A DNA stretch of 57,500 nucleotides, from NCBI GenBank assembly GCA_036784855.1, contig JAZDSV010000002.1:617501-675000 (forward strand), read 5' to 3'. Below are positions 35,101-44,299 of this stretch, piece after piece; within the stretch, counting starts at the first letter, position 1; each line of letters opens with the position of its first letter. The stretch comes from Aphelidium insulamus (lineage: Eukaryota > Aphelidiomycota > Aphelidea > Aphelidiaceae). The translations under genes were made by a program, and so were the position numbers. The notes under the pieces are model-generated. The model searched no databases and was not told where the DNA came from. It saw nothing but the letters and a program-made list of their open reading frames with translations.

Positions 35101-37070
35101 ACCATAGTGACTAATTGCGTGCGAATGATTGAATCCAATTCAATGAATGTGCATTCCATCTGCAAAGCTCTGTACATACTCGGAGAAATTGCAACGGTGA
35201 GTATGTGCTACTTTCGCTATCCATTGATGATGTTAGATTGCACCGAATACTCTGGAGGAAAATATTTTGAAAAGAGTACTTTTGCTAGCTGCGTATGATT
35301 CTGCGAGTAATGAAGTGAGGGCAGCTGCCTTATTGACTCTTGGTTAGCTCCATGGCATGCCTTCCTCCATTAAATCTTGCAGGCAAACTCCTCTTAATGA
35401 GGGAAGATTGGGCGAAGAAACACGTGTCTGTGCTAGCGCAAGAAGTTGAGCTTGCCAAGGAACCTAATATCAGGAATAATGCCATGATTAGCATTTGCGA
35501 CCTGTGCAGAAGGTACTTCACGCTTTTGATGAGCATCCATGTTTAAAAGTTCAAAGATACACACGAGTTGTTGACCAGTATGTTCCCAACGTTGCCAACT
35601 GCATCATAGACACGTCTGCCGTGATACGAATGCAATGCCTATTGCTTATCTCGAAATTACTTCAGGTACGGTGCATCTTGTTAACGACTGAGATTATCTA
35701 GTTAAACACCCCAGGAGGACTATATCAAATGGAAAGGATCTCTCCTGTTAAAATTGTTACGTGCAACTGTGGACGAATGCGCCGATATATGTGATCTGGG
35801 TATGATAATGTATGATACATTGTGGTTTACCAACGTTTTATTGTGCAGCGAAAGCATGCCTAGTGCAAATGGGCATTAAGCATCCCTCGCTCTTCTTTGC
35901 CAACGTCGTTGATGTCGTTTACCAGCTAAATGGTATTGCAAACGTCAAAGGTAGCGAGATGAACATATGGACCCTTCTGAGTCTTTAATCTCCAGGAATC
36001 CAAACTGGATACGAGACCAAATTTTTGCTCTTAAACGATTCTGCGCAAGTGATTTTTCGTTATTTTGGATCACATAATCTTATCTTTCAGATCGCGGAAG
36101 CGAATCTACACTTTTATGCTCCAAAATCTGGAAGACGAGCAGCGATTTCTACTCGTTAGAAAACTTTGCACCGACCTTCTGAAGAATGCCGTCGATGAGC
36201 GAATCAATATTGATTCGGAGGCCGGAGCCAATGTTTTGACCGATGCGTTCTTCATGCTCTGTTCAAAGGTACATGCACTGATGCGGGTTGTTATCCCCTG
36301 TCCCATCACTATGCAGGATATCAAATCTTCTTTAAAGTCGGGGAAATCAGCTGACAATGATGCTGATGATGAAAATGATGTCGCGCGCAATAAGCTCGTG
36401 GCGCTGTCTACGCGAATTCATTCCCAGGCGAGGGCACAACTATGCTTATTAATCATCTGATATATGATTAGATATCTCGGAAACTTGCGATTGAAAACAT
36501 TGTGCCGATTATTGTCGAACTTAAACACTTATTCGAAAACAAACGGTCACCGCTTCTGAAGGATCTAATGGCATGTTTGCGAGAGATAGTAAAAGATTTT
36601 CGTGTGGAAATGGACGATATAATGGCTGGCGATGCGCAACTAGCGCGAGAAATTGAATTCGACCTCAAGCAGCATGAAAAGGAGAACCAGCCACATGTTG
36701 AGCCGACAAGCGCGCCGATAGGCTTCAAGACGCCATTTCCCAAGGCATTTTCGTTTTACAATTCAAGCCTCATGTTGTTCATTACTTACAGTTGAAACCG
36801 CTAAAACAAAATGCTCGTGAGCGACAAAGTTTGGTGGAGCGGTCGCTGCCTAAAATACGTCAGACTCCTCTAAAGCAAAAAAGGTAGTTTTCACTTTTCC
36901 TGCTATGGATTTAAACTAAATTGCAAAGTGCAAATACTCATTCTCCGGACGGAGAAACTCCCGGTGAGATCGAAATATTATGCCATGTGAGCTTGATTAA
37001 CAATGCAGACTCGTTGCAAACCCCAGCAAGCAAGCTCGCCATGGCGGATCTGGCCGGGCAAGTCCTGTAA
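32131..37070 (+). CDS. NCAPD3: Condensin II subunit CAP-D3 (NCAPD3), intron-rich
   Basis: HEAT-repeat subunit of condensin II. About 20 introns of 38-70 nt. Matched blocks: QNYLILQRMPGSAAYFH (human GLYFLLLEVPGSVA), DKAPACAAKALTTL, RNNAMISICDLCRRYTRVVD (human [20 protein letters not shown]), EDYIKWKGSLLLKLLR, SRKRIYTFMLQNLEDEQRF and KLAIENIVPIIVELK. The C-tail is basic with TP/SP sites and ends at TAA 37068-37070. Clear GC-AG introns: 34673-34717, 34902-34945, 36045-36090; weaker: 36428-36471, 36745-36791. Each is needed to keep frame across conserved blocks. Condensin II is missing from most Dikarya, so this gene supports an early-diverging lineage. Confidence 0.9.
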
Positions 37071-37460
37071 CACACATATGCACTTATTCACTTTAATAAC
37101 TTGGCAGTGCATCAACGCCAGCAGCTAATAGGGGCACACAGAGAACTTCGTGGGGCGTACATTCACCTGTACGCAATTTTACGTCATTAACATTGATCTA
37201 ACATATATACATACAAAGGCTGTTAACACTCGTCGCACGCGCTCCAAACGACAGCTTGCAGTCGAAGAATAATGAGGCGGAGAATATTCTACGAAGGATT
37301 CTAGCTACATAGTTCTTAATACATGCGCACGTGCGAAAGAGTTCCGCCAGGGACACTGATTGACCAATAGGAAGCCGTTCATGTGAATTTTTTCCATCTT
37401 GAACAGCGCCACAATATTTTTCACTTTTGCACTTCTCTTTTCTCGCTAAAATCCATTATT
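37071..37460 (+). promoter_or_regulatory. Upstream region of lipase with CCAAT box
   Basis: 390 bp. CCAAT at 37364-37368, about 95 bp before the lipase ATG. A small inverted repeat GCGTACA/TGTACGC lies near 37154-37173. No gene recognised. Confidence 0.45.
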
Positions 37461-38840
37461 ATGAGGATAGCGCTTGCGGTAGTGCTGAGCTGCGCACTGC
37501 CGCTCTGTATACGCAGCCTAGCAATTGGCGAGAGAAGTGGCAATAACAACGGACTGATCTTGGCTGAGGCAGACAACACCGCGGATGATCAAGGACTGGA
37601 TGACCCGGCGGAGGATATCATTGAAAAGTTTAGCCTGCAAGACACGCTGACCTCGCTGAAGAACATGATGCCAGCGAACGAGAGCGTGTCCATATCAGCG
37701 CTGAAGAACATCTTTGCAAACTTTCCCGGGCGCTGCCTGCGTCATGGAATAATGGACACGTTTAACGTGTTCTACTATCGTCGATTCAACAATATTCTCG
37801 CCGACGTGGCCTACGACGAGTACCTACAGTCGTACCGCAGTAGCGAAAAGGGTCGAGGCAAGCTCAATTCGAAGAAGTTATCGGAATTCAGCTCCCTCAA
37901 AGGTGTGTCCTATGTGGCGCTGTGTATGCATCTATCATGTGCATTGAATAACCTGACCGCAGACCCGCACCTGGTTAAACGGTTCGCGGAATACATTCCC
38001 ATGAGCATTTGCCACAATGCATCGCACATTGCCACCATGGCCGACCTCAACATGAGAGTGGGCAAGTTTGACATTATCGCGTCGGCGAATGACACCAATG
38101 CACGCCGCCTCTTCTTCACCACATTCAATGCCGACACGAACGTGCTCACGTTTGTGTTTCGCGGCTCGCGCAACCGCGAAGATACAATCATGGACTTTCT
38201 GAGCGTGCCGCGCCCGCTGAACTTGACGGTGATGCCACTGAAGAATGTGCGCGCCGAAGACCTCATGGTGCACGCCGGGTTCTGGGAAAAGTTTGAGAAG
38301 GAACAGCGCCGTGTCACTGAACTGCTGGACAGGTCGCTGGCAATTGTGCGTCAGAGATACAACCGGGCTCCCGGAGATATATCATTGGTGCTGATGGGAC
38401 ACTCGCTGGGTGCTTCATGGGCGTTCATGCAAGGGGCTGACTGGGCCGCGCGTGGCTACAGCGTGGCCGCGGTCTACACGTACGGACAGCCAATTGTGTC
38501 TAATCAAGCGGCGGCCGATGCCATGGCCGATGCAATTGGACGCGACCGGTACATACGCGTGGTGAACCGGAACGACATGATTGTGCACATTGGGTTTCCG
38601 CAGGGCGCCCAACCCGCGGCACCCGACGAAGTGTGGATCCCGTATGCATCCGGCGAGGACATGGCGAAAACAGTGCCTGATTTGCGCACTTGCACCGGCG
38701 GCATGGATGCCTCGTGTAGCGCCAGTGTGGACTGTGCACAATGGTCCTGGCACCATCACGCCGAAGTGGAGAGTATGTCGGTGCGGCATCATGCCTGCCG
38801 CGTGGACAAGGCCGTCCCAGAGTTCATCTATGATGCATAG
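37461..38840 (+). CDS. Secreted class 3 (fungal) lipase
   Basis: Single exon, about 460 residues. Signal peptide MRIALAVVLSCALPLCIRSL. The alpha/beta-hydrolase core has FVFRGSRNREDTIMDFLSVP (oxyanion region), VHAGFWEKFE and the nucleophile elbow LVLMGHSLGASWA with catalytic Ser. The acid is probably in VVNRNDMIVHIG and a late His in the HHHAEVESMSVRHHACR region, as in Rhizomucor-type lipases. An N-terminal acidic propeptide-like segment of about 70 residues follows the signal. Likely secreted triacylglycerol lipase or phospholipase; substrate not determinable. Confidence 0.88.
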   Translation: MRIALAVVLSCALPLCIRSLAIGERSGNNNGLILAEADNTADDQGLDDPAEDIIEKFSLQDTLTSLKNMMPANESVSISALKNIFANFPGRCLRHGIMDTFNVFYYRRFNNILADVAYDEYLQSYRSSEKGRGKLNSKKLSEFSSLKGVSYVALCMHLSCALNNLTADPHLVKRFAEYIPMSICHNASHIATMADLNMRVGKFDIIASANDTNARRLFFTTFNADTNVLTFVFRGSRNREDTIMDFLSVPRPLNLTVMPLKNVRAEDLMVHAGFWEKFEKEQRRVTELLDRSLAIVRQRYNRAPGDISLVLMGHSLGASWAFMQGADWAARGYSVAAVYTYGQPIVSNQAAADAMADAIGRDRYIRVVNRNDMIVHIGFPQGAQPAAPDEVWIPYASGEDMAKTVPDLRTCTGGMDASCSASVDCAQWSWHHHAEVESMSVRHHACRVDKAVPEFIYDA

Positions 38841-38972
38841 AATCGTTAGAATAGAGTTTGCGCAGTCTTGGACACGCTTGCAGTTGTAATACATATATCA
38901 CCATTAACGTGCAAATATCTGTAAGTAAATATGCATGCCAGTTTGCGGACATCTGCGCTGAGCGTTGGGAAG

Positions 38973-39037
38973 GGACAGTTGTTGGTCTGAACTTCAGACG
39001 AACAACTGTCCTTTCAGACTTCAGACTCTGAAGTCTG
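38973..39037. repeat. Nested inverted repeats built on TTCAGAC
   Basis: Between lipase stop and PIS start. Arms GGACAGTTGTT (38973-38983) and AACAACTGTCC (39001-39011) enclose GTCTGAA-C-TTCAGAC (38985-38999). A second palindrome, CAGACTTCAG-ACT-CTGAAGTCTG, follows at 39015-39037. The core TTCAGAC occurs at least four times in both orientations within 55 bp. Confidence 0.9.
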
Positions 39038-39071
39038 TTCTCGACAACAGTATTTACTGAGATCACCGCCA

Positions 39072-39983
39072 ATGACCACTCGCAACGTATTTCTCTTCTA
39101 CCCCAACCTCGTGGGTGCGTGGCATATGAATATAGTGAATATAGGTGTGCTACAAGTGCCTGACCATGCATTATACGTGCAGGGTATGCGCGGGTGCTGC
39201 TGGCCGCATGGGCATGCATGATCATGGCGGACAGGCCGCTCATGACCGCCGCCATATACTCGGTCTCGTGCTTGCTGGACGCGCTGGACGGCCACCTGGC
39301 TCGCTACTTCAACCAGTGTACGCATATGTCTATTGCTGATATGCGCTGACAATATAAGCATAGGTAGCAAATTTGGAGCCGTGTTCGACATGGTCACCGA
39401 CCGCTCCACCACCACGTGTCTGCTATGCTTTCTGGCTGTGCGGTACCCCGAGTACCTGCACTGGTTCCAGCTGTTGATAGTGCTGGACTTCTCCAGCCAC
39501 TACATCCACATGTACTCGTCCATGGTCGGGGGCGCGTCGAGCCACAAGCGACTGGAGAGCGACAAGCACTGGCTACTACGCCTCTACTACCACAACAACA
39601 CGGTTCTGTTCAGCCTGTGCGCGGCCAACGAACTTTTCTGGCTACTGGTATACATGATCTCCTTTGGACCGGCCAGTAAGTTGTAGGTCTTTACCGAGTA
39701 TTTAGACTGAAATACACATACATCTGCAGTTGAAGAGGGCGGCGTGGTCACGCTGAGTGCACTTCGTCTCAGCGCGCGGATGGTGCTGCCATTCTGCGCC
39801 ATCAAGCACTGCATGAATCTCGTGCAGCTTCTCTCGGCCTCGCTTAATCTGGCCAACATGGACATGCATGCTGCTGCGTCAAGTGTACGCAGCGATGTCA
39901 AGCCATCTGAACCGAAACAGCCTTCCGCACTAGACACTCCTCGGCGTAGGTCACGGCGCCTATCCCCAGCACCGTCCAAGTAG
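39072..39983 (+). CDS. PIS1: CDP-diacylglycerol--inositol 3-phosphatidyltransferase
   Basis: Integral ER enzyme making phosphatidylinositol. The CDP-alcohol phosphotransferase signature is complete after splicing: DGHLARYFNQ|CSKFGAVFDMVTD, that is DG-x2-AR-x8-G-x3-D-x3-D. N-terminus NVFLFYPNLVGYARVLLA; SSHYIHMYSSMVGGASSHK is typical for PIS. Four exons, with introns near 39115-39182, 39319-39362 and 39673-39728. The C-terminal ~50 residues are a hydrophilic Ser/Pro/Arg tail longer than in yeast Pis1. Start 39072 is immediately upstream of the conserved N-terminus. Confidence 0.92.
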
Positions 39984-40109
39984 TATATCATTTAAAATAG
40001 ATGGTACGTTGGCAGATGTTTTAATATTGGCGTACGTATGTATGTATACCATTAGCTGTTGCAGCATGGTAAGTGGTGATGGTTATAGCATTGGTCGGAA
40101 ATGGCCAAT

Positions 40110-40228
40110 GAGTCCTCAGATAGCGTCAGAAAGCGAGGCGAGTCCTCAGAAAGCATCACAAAGCGAGGCGAATCCTCAGAAAGCATCAGAAAGCGAGGCG
40201 AGTCCTCAGAAAGCGTCAGAAAGCGAGT
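40110..40228 (+). repeat. 30-bp minisatellite, four copies
   Basis: Four head-to-tail copies of a unit starting GAGTCCTCAG and ending AAGCGAGGC, differing at a few bases, followed by a long pyrimidine tract to about 40310. The period is a multiple of three, so reading frames stay open through it on both strands. It lies about 105 bp upstream of the RAD51AP1-like start. Confidence 0.95.
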
Positions 40229-40332
40229 CCTTCTTCGCCAAAGCTTTTTCCAGTTCTTTCCGTCTTTCCTATTTCTTCTTTTTTTCCCTTCTTTCCCCGC
40301 AACAGTCCAGACAGTCCAGACAGCCAACTATC

Positions 40333-41521
40333 ATGGCAAGGCGGTCAGCGCGGTAAGCTGCTCTTTGCGCCCAGATTGTAGTACACTGATGTACTGCGGA
40401 AGCTCACAGCACTCTGTTTCGTATGTCGTGGACGGTGGTGACGAGCAAGACGTGGTGGCGCCCAGTGACAACGACGATGACGACGACTCTGACTTTGCCG
40501 AGGAGCAGCGGTCGTCTGCGCCACGGTCTGGTGGTGGCAGGGCGGCCAGTGGTGCAGATACTGCTGCTGCCGTGAAGCAGCGCCACAAACGCCGAGCCAC
40601 CTCGCTGAATGCCGGCTCGATTCCGCTGATAAATGGCGGTATGACACTCACACGCCTTTTGTCATGCGTCACCTCATGGCGGCAGGGGATCCAGAGAGCA
40701 TTGTGCAGGGAAGCAGTCCAGCTCTAAAGAGCCGGCATGGCAGTGTGGATGAGGATGAAGATGAAGATGAGGTTGTACGTCGCGTTATCGAGCTGTCCAA
40801 AGTGACTGCCAGTCAGCAAGCGCTGGACAGTGTCCCTGCCGCGGACAAGGAAAATGCCGATGGACCGGCGGCTAATCATGAAGCTGTAGTCGACAACTTG
40901 AAAGCGGAGAATAATGCCATAGTACCAGGCCCAGAGGAGGAGGGTGTTGATGACGGCGAGGAAGACGCAGAGTCTGAATTCACGCCGGAAGATGACGACG
41001 ACGACGATGAAGAGGCTGATGATGACGACGTCAGCGACTTTGATGGCGATGACTCAGACGACGATTTCGCTACCGCGTCTCGCAGCAAGAAGCGAACAAA
41101 ACCCGCTACTAGCGCCAAGCAGAAAAGTGTCGTCCGGGGAGGTAGTGCGGCCAAGCAGAGGCCGGCTTCTACGTCGACGAAATCATCCTCAGCTACAAAG
41201 GCGCCGCCCGTTCCCAGAGCACAAAAGTCCCAGCCAGTCAAAGCGGTCAAAGCGCTGCACAAGCCAAAGCCCAGTGCTATTGTCCCGGCGAAACGCAGCA
41301 TCCCGGCAGCAGCTTCTGCACAGCCACCACCACGGCCAACAGTCACCGCCCCGGCCGCAGTGTCAAAAATACCCCGTCGACCTGCTGTTTCGGCAAGTGG
41401 CAACACCAAATCTGTCGCATCCATGCTCTCTGCAGCGCAACCACCGCGACGCCGCTCTGTGGGACTTTCTCGCAGCGCTCTAACTGCCAGGCCTGCGCAG
41501 CTGCACCCGAACCTGCGCTAA
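40333..41521 (+). CDS. RAD51AP1-like recombination protein
   Basis: Short basic start MARRSAR, then a joined exon with acidic SDNDDDDDSDFAEEQ, a helix VVRRVIELSKVTAS, a second acidic run ending SDDDFATASRSKKRTK, a Lys/Pro/Ala-rich linker and the C-terminal RRSVGLSR...AQLHPNLR. Vertebrate RAD51AP1 shows the same order: basic MVRPVRHKK, SDSDDDF, DLEVALALSVKEL, acidic SEDNDEDF and C-terminal RLGLSRLARVKPLHPN, where the last part binds RAD51. Introns about 40352-40378 and 40639-40687. Translation could also begin at 40101 through the minisatellite without splicing, but the MARRSAR start fits the family better. DNA-binding partner of RAD51 by inference. Confidence 0.7.
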
Positions 41522-41707
41522 TCAGTAGATGTTGTACTTGCACTTCTAGCAACTGTAATAGTTTGATCTCCACACCGTTGATACAAGCCAGACAAAGGAG
41601 ATATTTGCTTTAGGTGCATATGACACCTGTTGGATGATTATGGTGTCTCTACATAGACATCACAATATGCATTTGTAAATATATGATTTATATAGTATGT
41701 ATCGCGT

Positions 41708-42522
41708 CTACGCCGCAGCAGTTGCCTGTGCATGTACTGTGGCCTCCCCGTTAGCAGTGGATGCACCGGCAGCAGTTTCAATAAGATCTGGACGGCTCCA
41801 CTCGGCCGGGAATTGGGGCCTCTTGCTGCCATCCGGCTTGTGCTGCTGGGCATCCAGCGGCGCCACCTGGCACACGGCGGCAAAGTCCACTCCGGCATCA
41901 GCGCTGACAGCAGCCGCTTGTCTCAATCGCTGCACCGTGTCCAGCAGCCACTGCTTGTTCTGGCCGTACGCCGGGAACTTGTCGCAGTGCAGTGTGATGG
42001 CGTCGGTGTGGCGGTTGTACGCGTCGCCGGCAATCGCACGCAGATTGTCCACGGCGCCGGCGTCGGTGGCCAGGTCGGTGGCCTGCACTGTGACGGTGCA
42101 GCGTCTGTCGGTTGGCGCGTGCGGCGCCGCATCGCAGCCGGGATAGATGAGACCGTAGCGCGTGAATGTGAGCTTGTGGGTGGCATTGTCGGGTTGCGCG
42201 GGCACCGCGTACTCTGCCCGCCAGAATTATCTGTATACGTGTACAGCGCAATTTATATACAATACACACCGCGCAGCTGCGGGAACTCGTGCACCATCTT
42301 CTCCTGCAGCAGGCACACCATGGCCTTGTGCAGGCGCACCGTCTCCGTGAAGTAGTTGATGTTGTCCTCGGGGCGTAGTTGTGGCACCGCCGGACCCGTG
42401 ATGGGGCATTGTGCGGCTCTGGACCGTCCCGGTGCGCGTGTATCCGTTTCGCGGGGCATTTGACGCGTGGCCGACGCGTGTAGCCAGCGCCGCGCGCTCA
42501 GCCTTCGCAGCGTGCCGATCAT
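41708..42522 (-). CDS. Mitochondrial small-subunit ribosomal protein mS35 (Rsm24/MRPS35)
   Basis: Mitochondrial presequence-like start MIGTLRRLSARRWLHASA. The conserved core KLTFTRYGLIYPG..., ITLHCDKFPAYGQNKQWLLD and TVQRLRQAA resembles the mS35 signature (kisC-dkFP...QNkkwl-D-l-rL), and QFPAEWSRPDL is near the C-terminus. One intron about 42210-42269. The 24-residue C-terminal end is Ala/Thr-rich. The assignment rests on the FP-x-QN-x2-W block. Confidence 0.75.
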
Positions 42523-43157
42523 TTGAGAGTATTGTCGTGTTAATCTACTGCATTATATTTACAGCTCAACTGTACATGAATAATGCATCTACGTATGCAG
42601 CATGCCATTTAAAATGCCGGAAACGCATGCCATGGGACCGTGAGTATTGCAAAAGGTGTCGTGTTAATTCTACTGCATGATAGCATCTACAAGGTTGTAT
42701 GTATACACCATGCCATTAAACATGCCATATATATGCGCTTATCGTTTTTGACTAGTCGCTATTCTGTACACTACCAACTCAATGTATGAATTCAGTTATT
42801 CGATTATCAGATGATGGATATGTTGTAAAGAACTTTATCTCCTGAAGTAAGCGACATAATAAAGAAAGGAGTGCTATTTAGTTCTGTGAACCTAGCTACA
42901 TTAGTTACTAGCACAGCACTCATCGTCATACATACAAATCAGTCCTGAAGGGCACTAGGATAGACGTACAGTTCCCACAGATAAAGAATCGTTAGCAAAG
43001 AAATCATACGCATCACTCATGCCAACAGCAGCCATGCACTGAGACACTGTTCATCCAACTCGCACATTTGCTTGTCATATTGGATCGAAGCTTAATCAGC
43101 ACTCTGTTCTAGATGTCGTACCGAGTGCTGGCACAAATGAGAGAACAACAACAACAA
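42523..43157. other. Intergenic with imperfect direct repeat
   Basis: 635 bp upstream of mS35 and downstream of the ANKRD54-like gene. GTCGTGTTAATCTACTGCAT near 42533 recurs as GTCGTGTTAATTCTACTGCA near 42659, and both are followed by GCATCTAC and CATGCCATTA/T...ATGCC. So about 90-110 bp is duplicated imperfectly. No ORF with family features and no tRNA seen. Confidence 0.6.
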
Positions 43158-44218
43158 TTAAAGCAGCTTTATCTTGTCTAGCAGTGACTGCAACTGGTCA
43201 ATGGTGTCGGTGGTGCGACTGCTGTCAAGTGCAGCAGAGTCATTGTTAACTGCACAAGCCACGTCCACGCGGTCCAGGGCATCTGATAAACTTTGCAGTG
43301 ACTGTGACAGGCCTTCTGGTATGGTGGCCAGTTGACTGCCAATGCATCGAAGTTGTGCCCGATGCAGGTTTCGGCTGTATGACTGCAGCAGTGTCACCAA
43401 TTCTCGCATTCCATGCGTCAACTGCGCGTGATGCCTGTCCCCGTTCGTGGCAGTGTTGGTGTCGGCGGTGAGGTTGGCAGCGCTCTGTGCTCGCAGCAGA
43501 TTAATACGCGCCTGCACCATGTCCAATGGGGTCTTTTGGAACTTGTCGTGGACGTCCACCGCGGCGCCTGCCTGAAGTATCATGCTCGCCACCGGCACGT
43601 GGCTGCCGATTACAGCTATGGACAGTTATGGATTACAGCAAACAAGTCCCACACTTACCCAGATGCAGGGGCGAGTTGCCATTCACGTCGCGCAACTGCA
43701 CAGACGCGCCGCCGTCCAGCAGCAGGCGCACAATGTCGGCATGTCCCCCGGCGGCCGCAATGTGCAGCGCCGTCCTGCCGCGACTGTCGGCCCTGTTGAC
43801 TGAGTCGCTGTCGGAACACTCACGCAGCAGTGCGGCCACTGAGACGGGCAGTGAGTGATGCGCGCGAACTACAGCTCCCAACAACAGATGAAGAGTGCGC
43901 ACCGCGGGCCGTGTCGGCCGACTGTGCGGCGTCACGAAACGCAGCGGCCAGCCGGTCGTTGTCCGTGCCCGTGTCCACGCCGGTGACCAGTGCCATCAGC
44001 TCGCCCACCGCTCGTGCGTGGGCCGCCTTGGCCACGGAGCTGCGTGTGCTGCCGCCACCACGCGCCTTTCCCGCATACTCACGTGCCGTGGAGGACAGAA
44101 GCGGCCTGTGCAGCAAGCGCGTGCCCGCCGCCTCTGAGCGTGACAGAAGTCGCCTCTGAGTCGATCGGGGCGGCGTTGCTGGCATTACCGAATCTCGTTT
44201 TCGCTGCCTGCTGTGCAT
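43158..44218 (-). CDS. Ankyrin-repeat protein, ANKRD54-like
   Basis: Three exons. The disordered Arg/Ser-rich N-terminus leads to LAAAFRDAAQSADTA|VAALLREC, then ankyrin repeats GRTALHIAAAGGHADIVRLL, GNSPLHLAVIGSHVPVASMI and KTPLDMVQARINLL. A C-terminal helical region (MRELVTLLQSYSRNL, then DTIDQLQSLLDKIKLL) follows. Animal ANKRD54 has the same plan, including TPLHLAKSKLNIL, IIHMLREYLERL and a final EVTDLLASF. Introns about 43840-43902 and 43622-43668. Start 44218 is only about 80 bp from the RELCH stop. Animal ANKRD54 shuttles between nucleus and cytoplasm; role here unknown. Confidence 0.72.
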
Positions 44219-44299
44219 GTCTTCAACACTCGCTCCGTGATATACGCATGGACACAAGTGCATGGACATAAGCCTGCAAGGAATCGACAATAAACACGC

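Noticed and set aside
38581-38889. Plus-strand open frame overlapping the lipase 3' end
   Set aside because: Out-of-frame shadow of the lipase with Cys/Arg/Trp-rich content and no family features.
40052-40327. Minus-strand frame with repeated FLxLSEDSPR units
   Set aside because: Produced by the 30-bp minisatellite whose period keeps all frames open; no support for coding on this strand.
40876-41424. 182-codon minus-strand open frame rich in serine
   Set aside because: Complement of the Asp/Glu-rich run in the RAD51AP1-like gene; antisense of acidic codons reads as serine.
43840-43902. Apparent frameshift in the ANKRD54-like gene
   Set aside because: A 63-nt intron with a pyrimidine-rich CAG acceptor restores the frame between SADTA and VAALLREC, so it is splicing, not a mutation.
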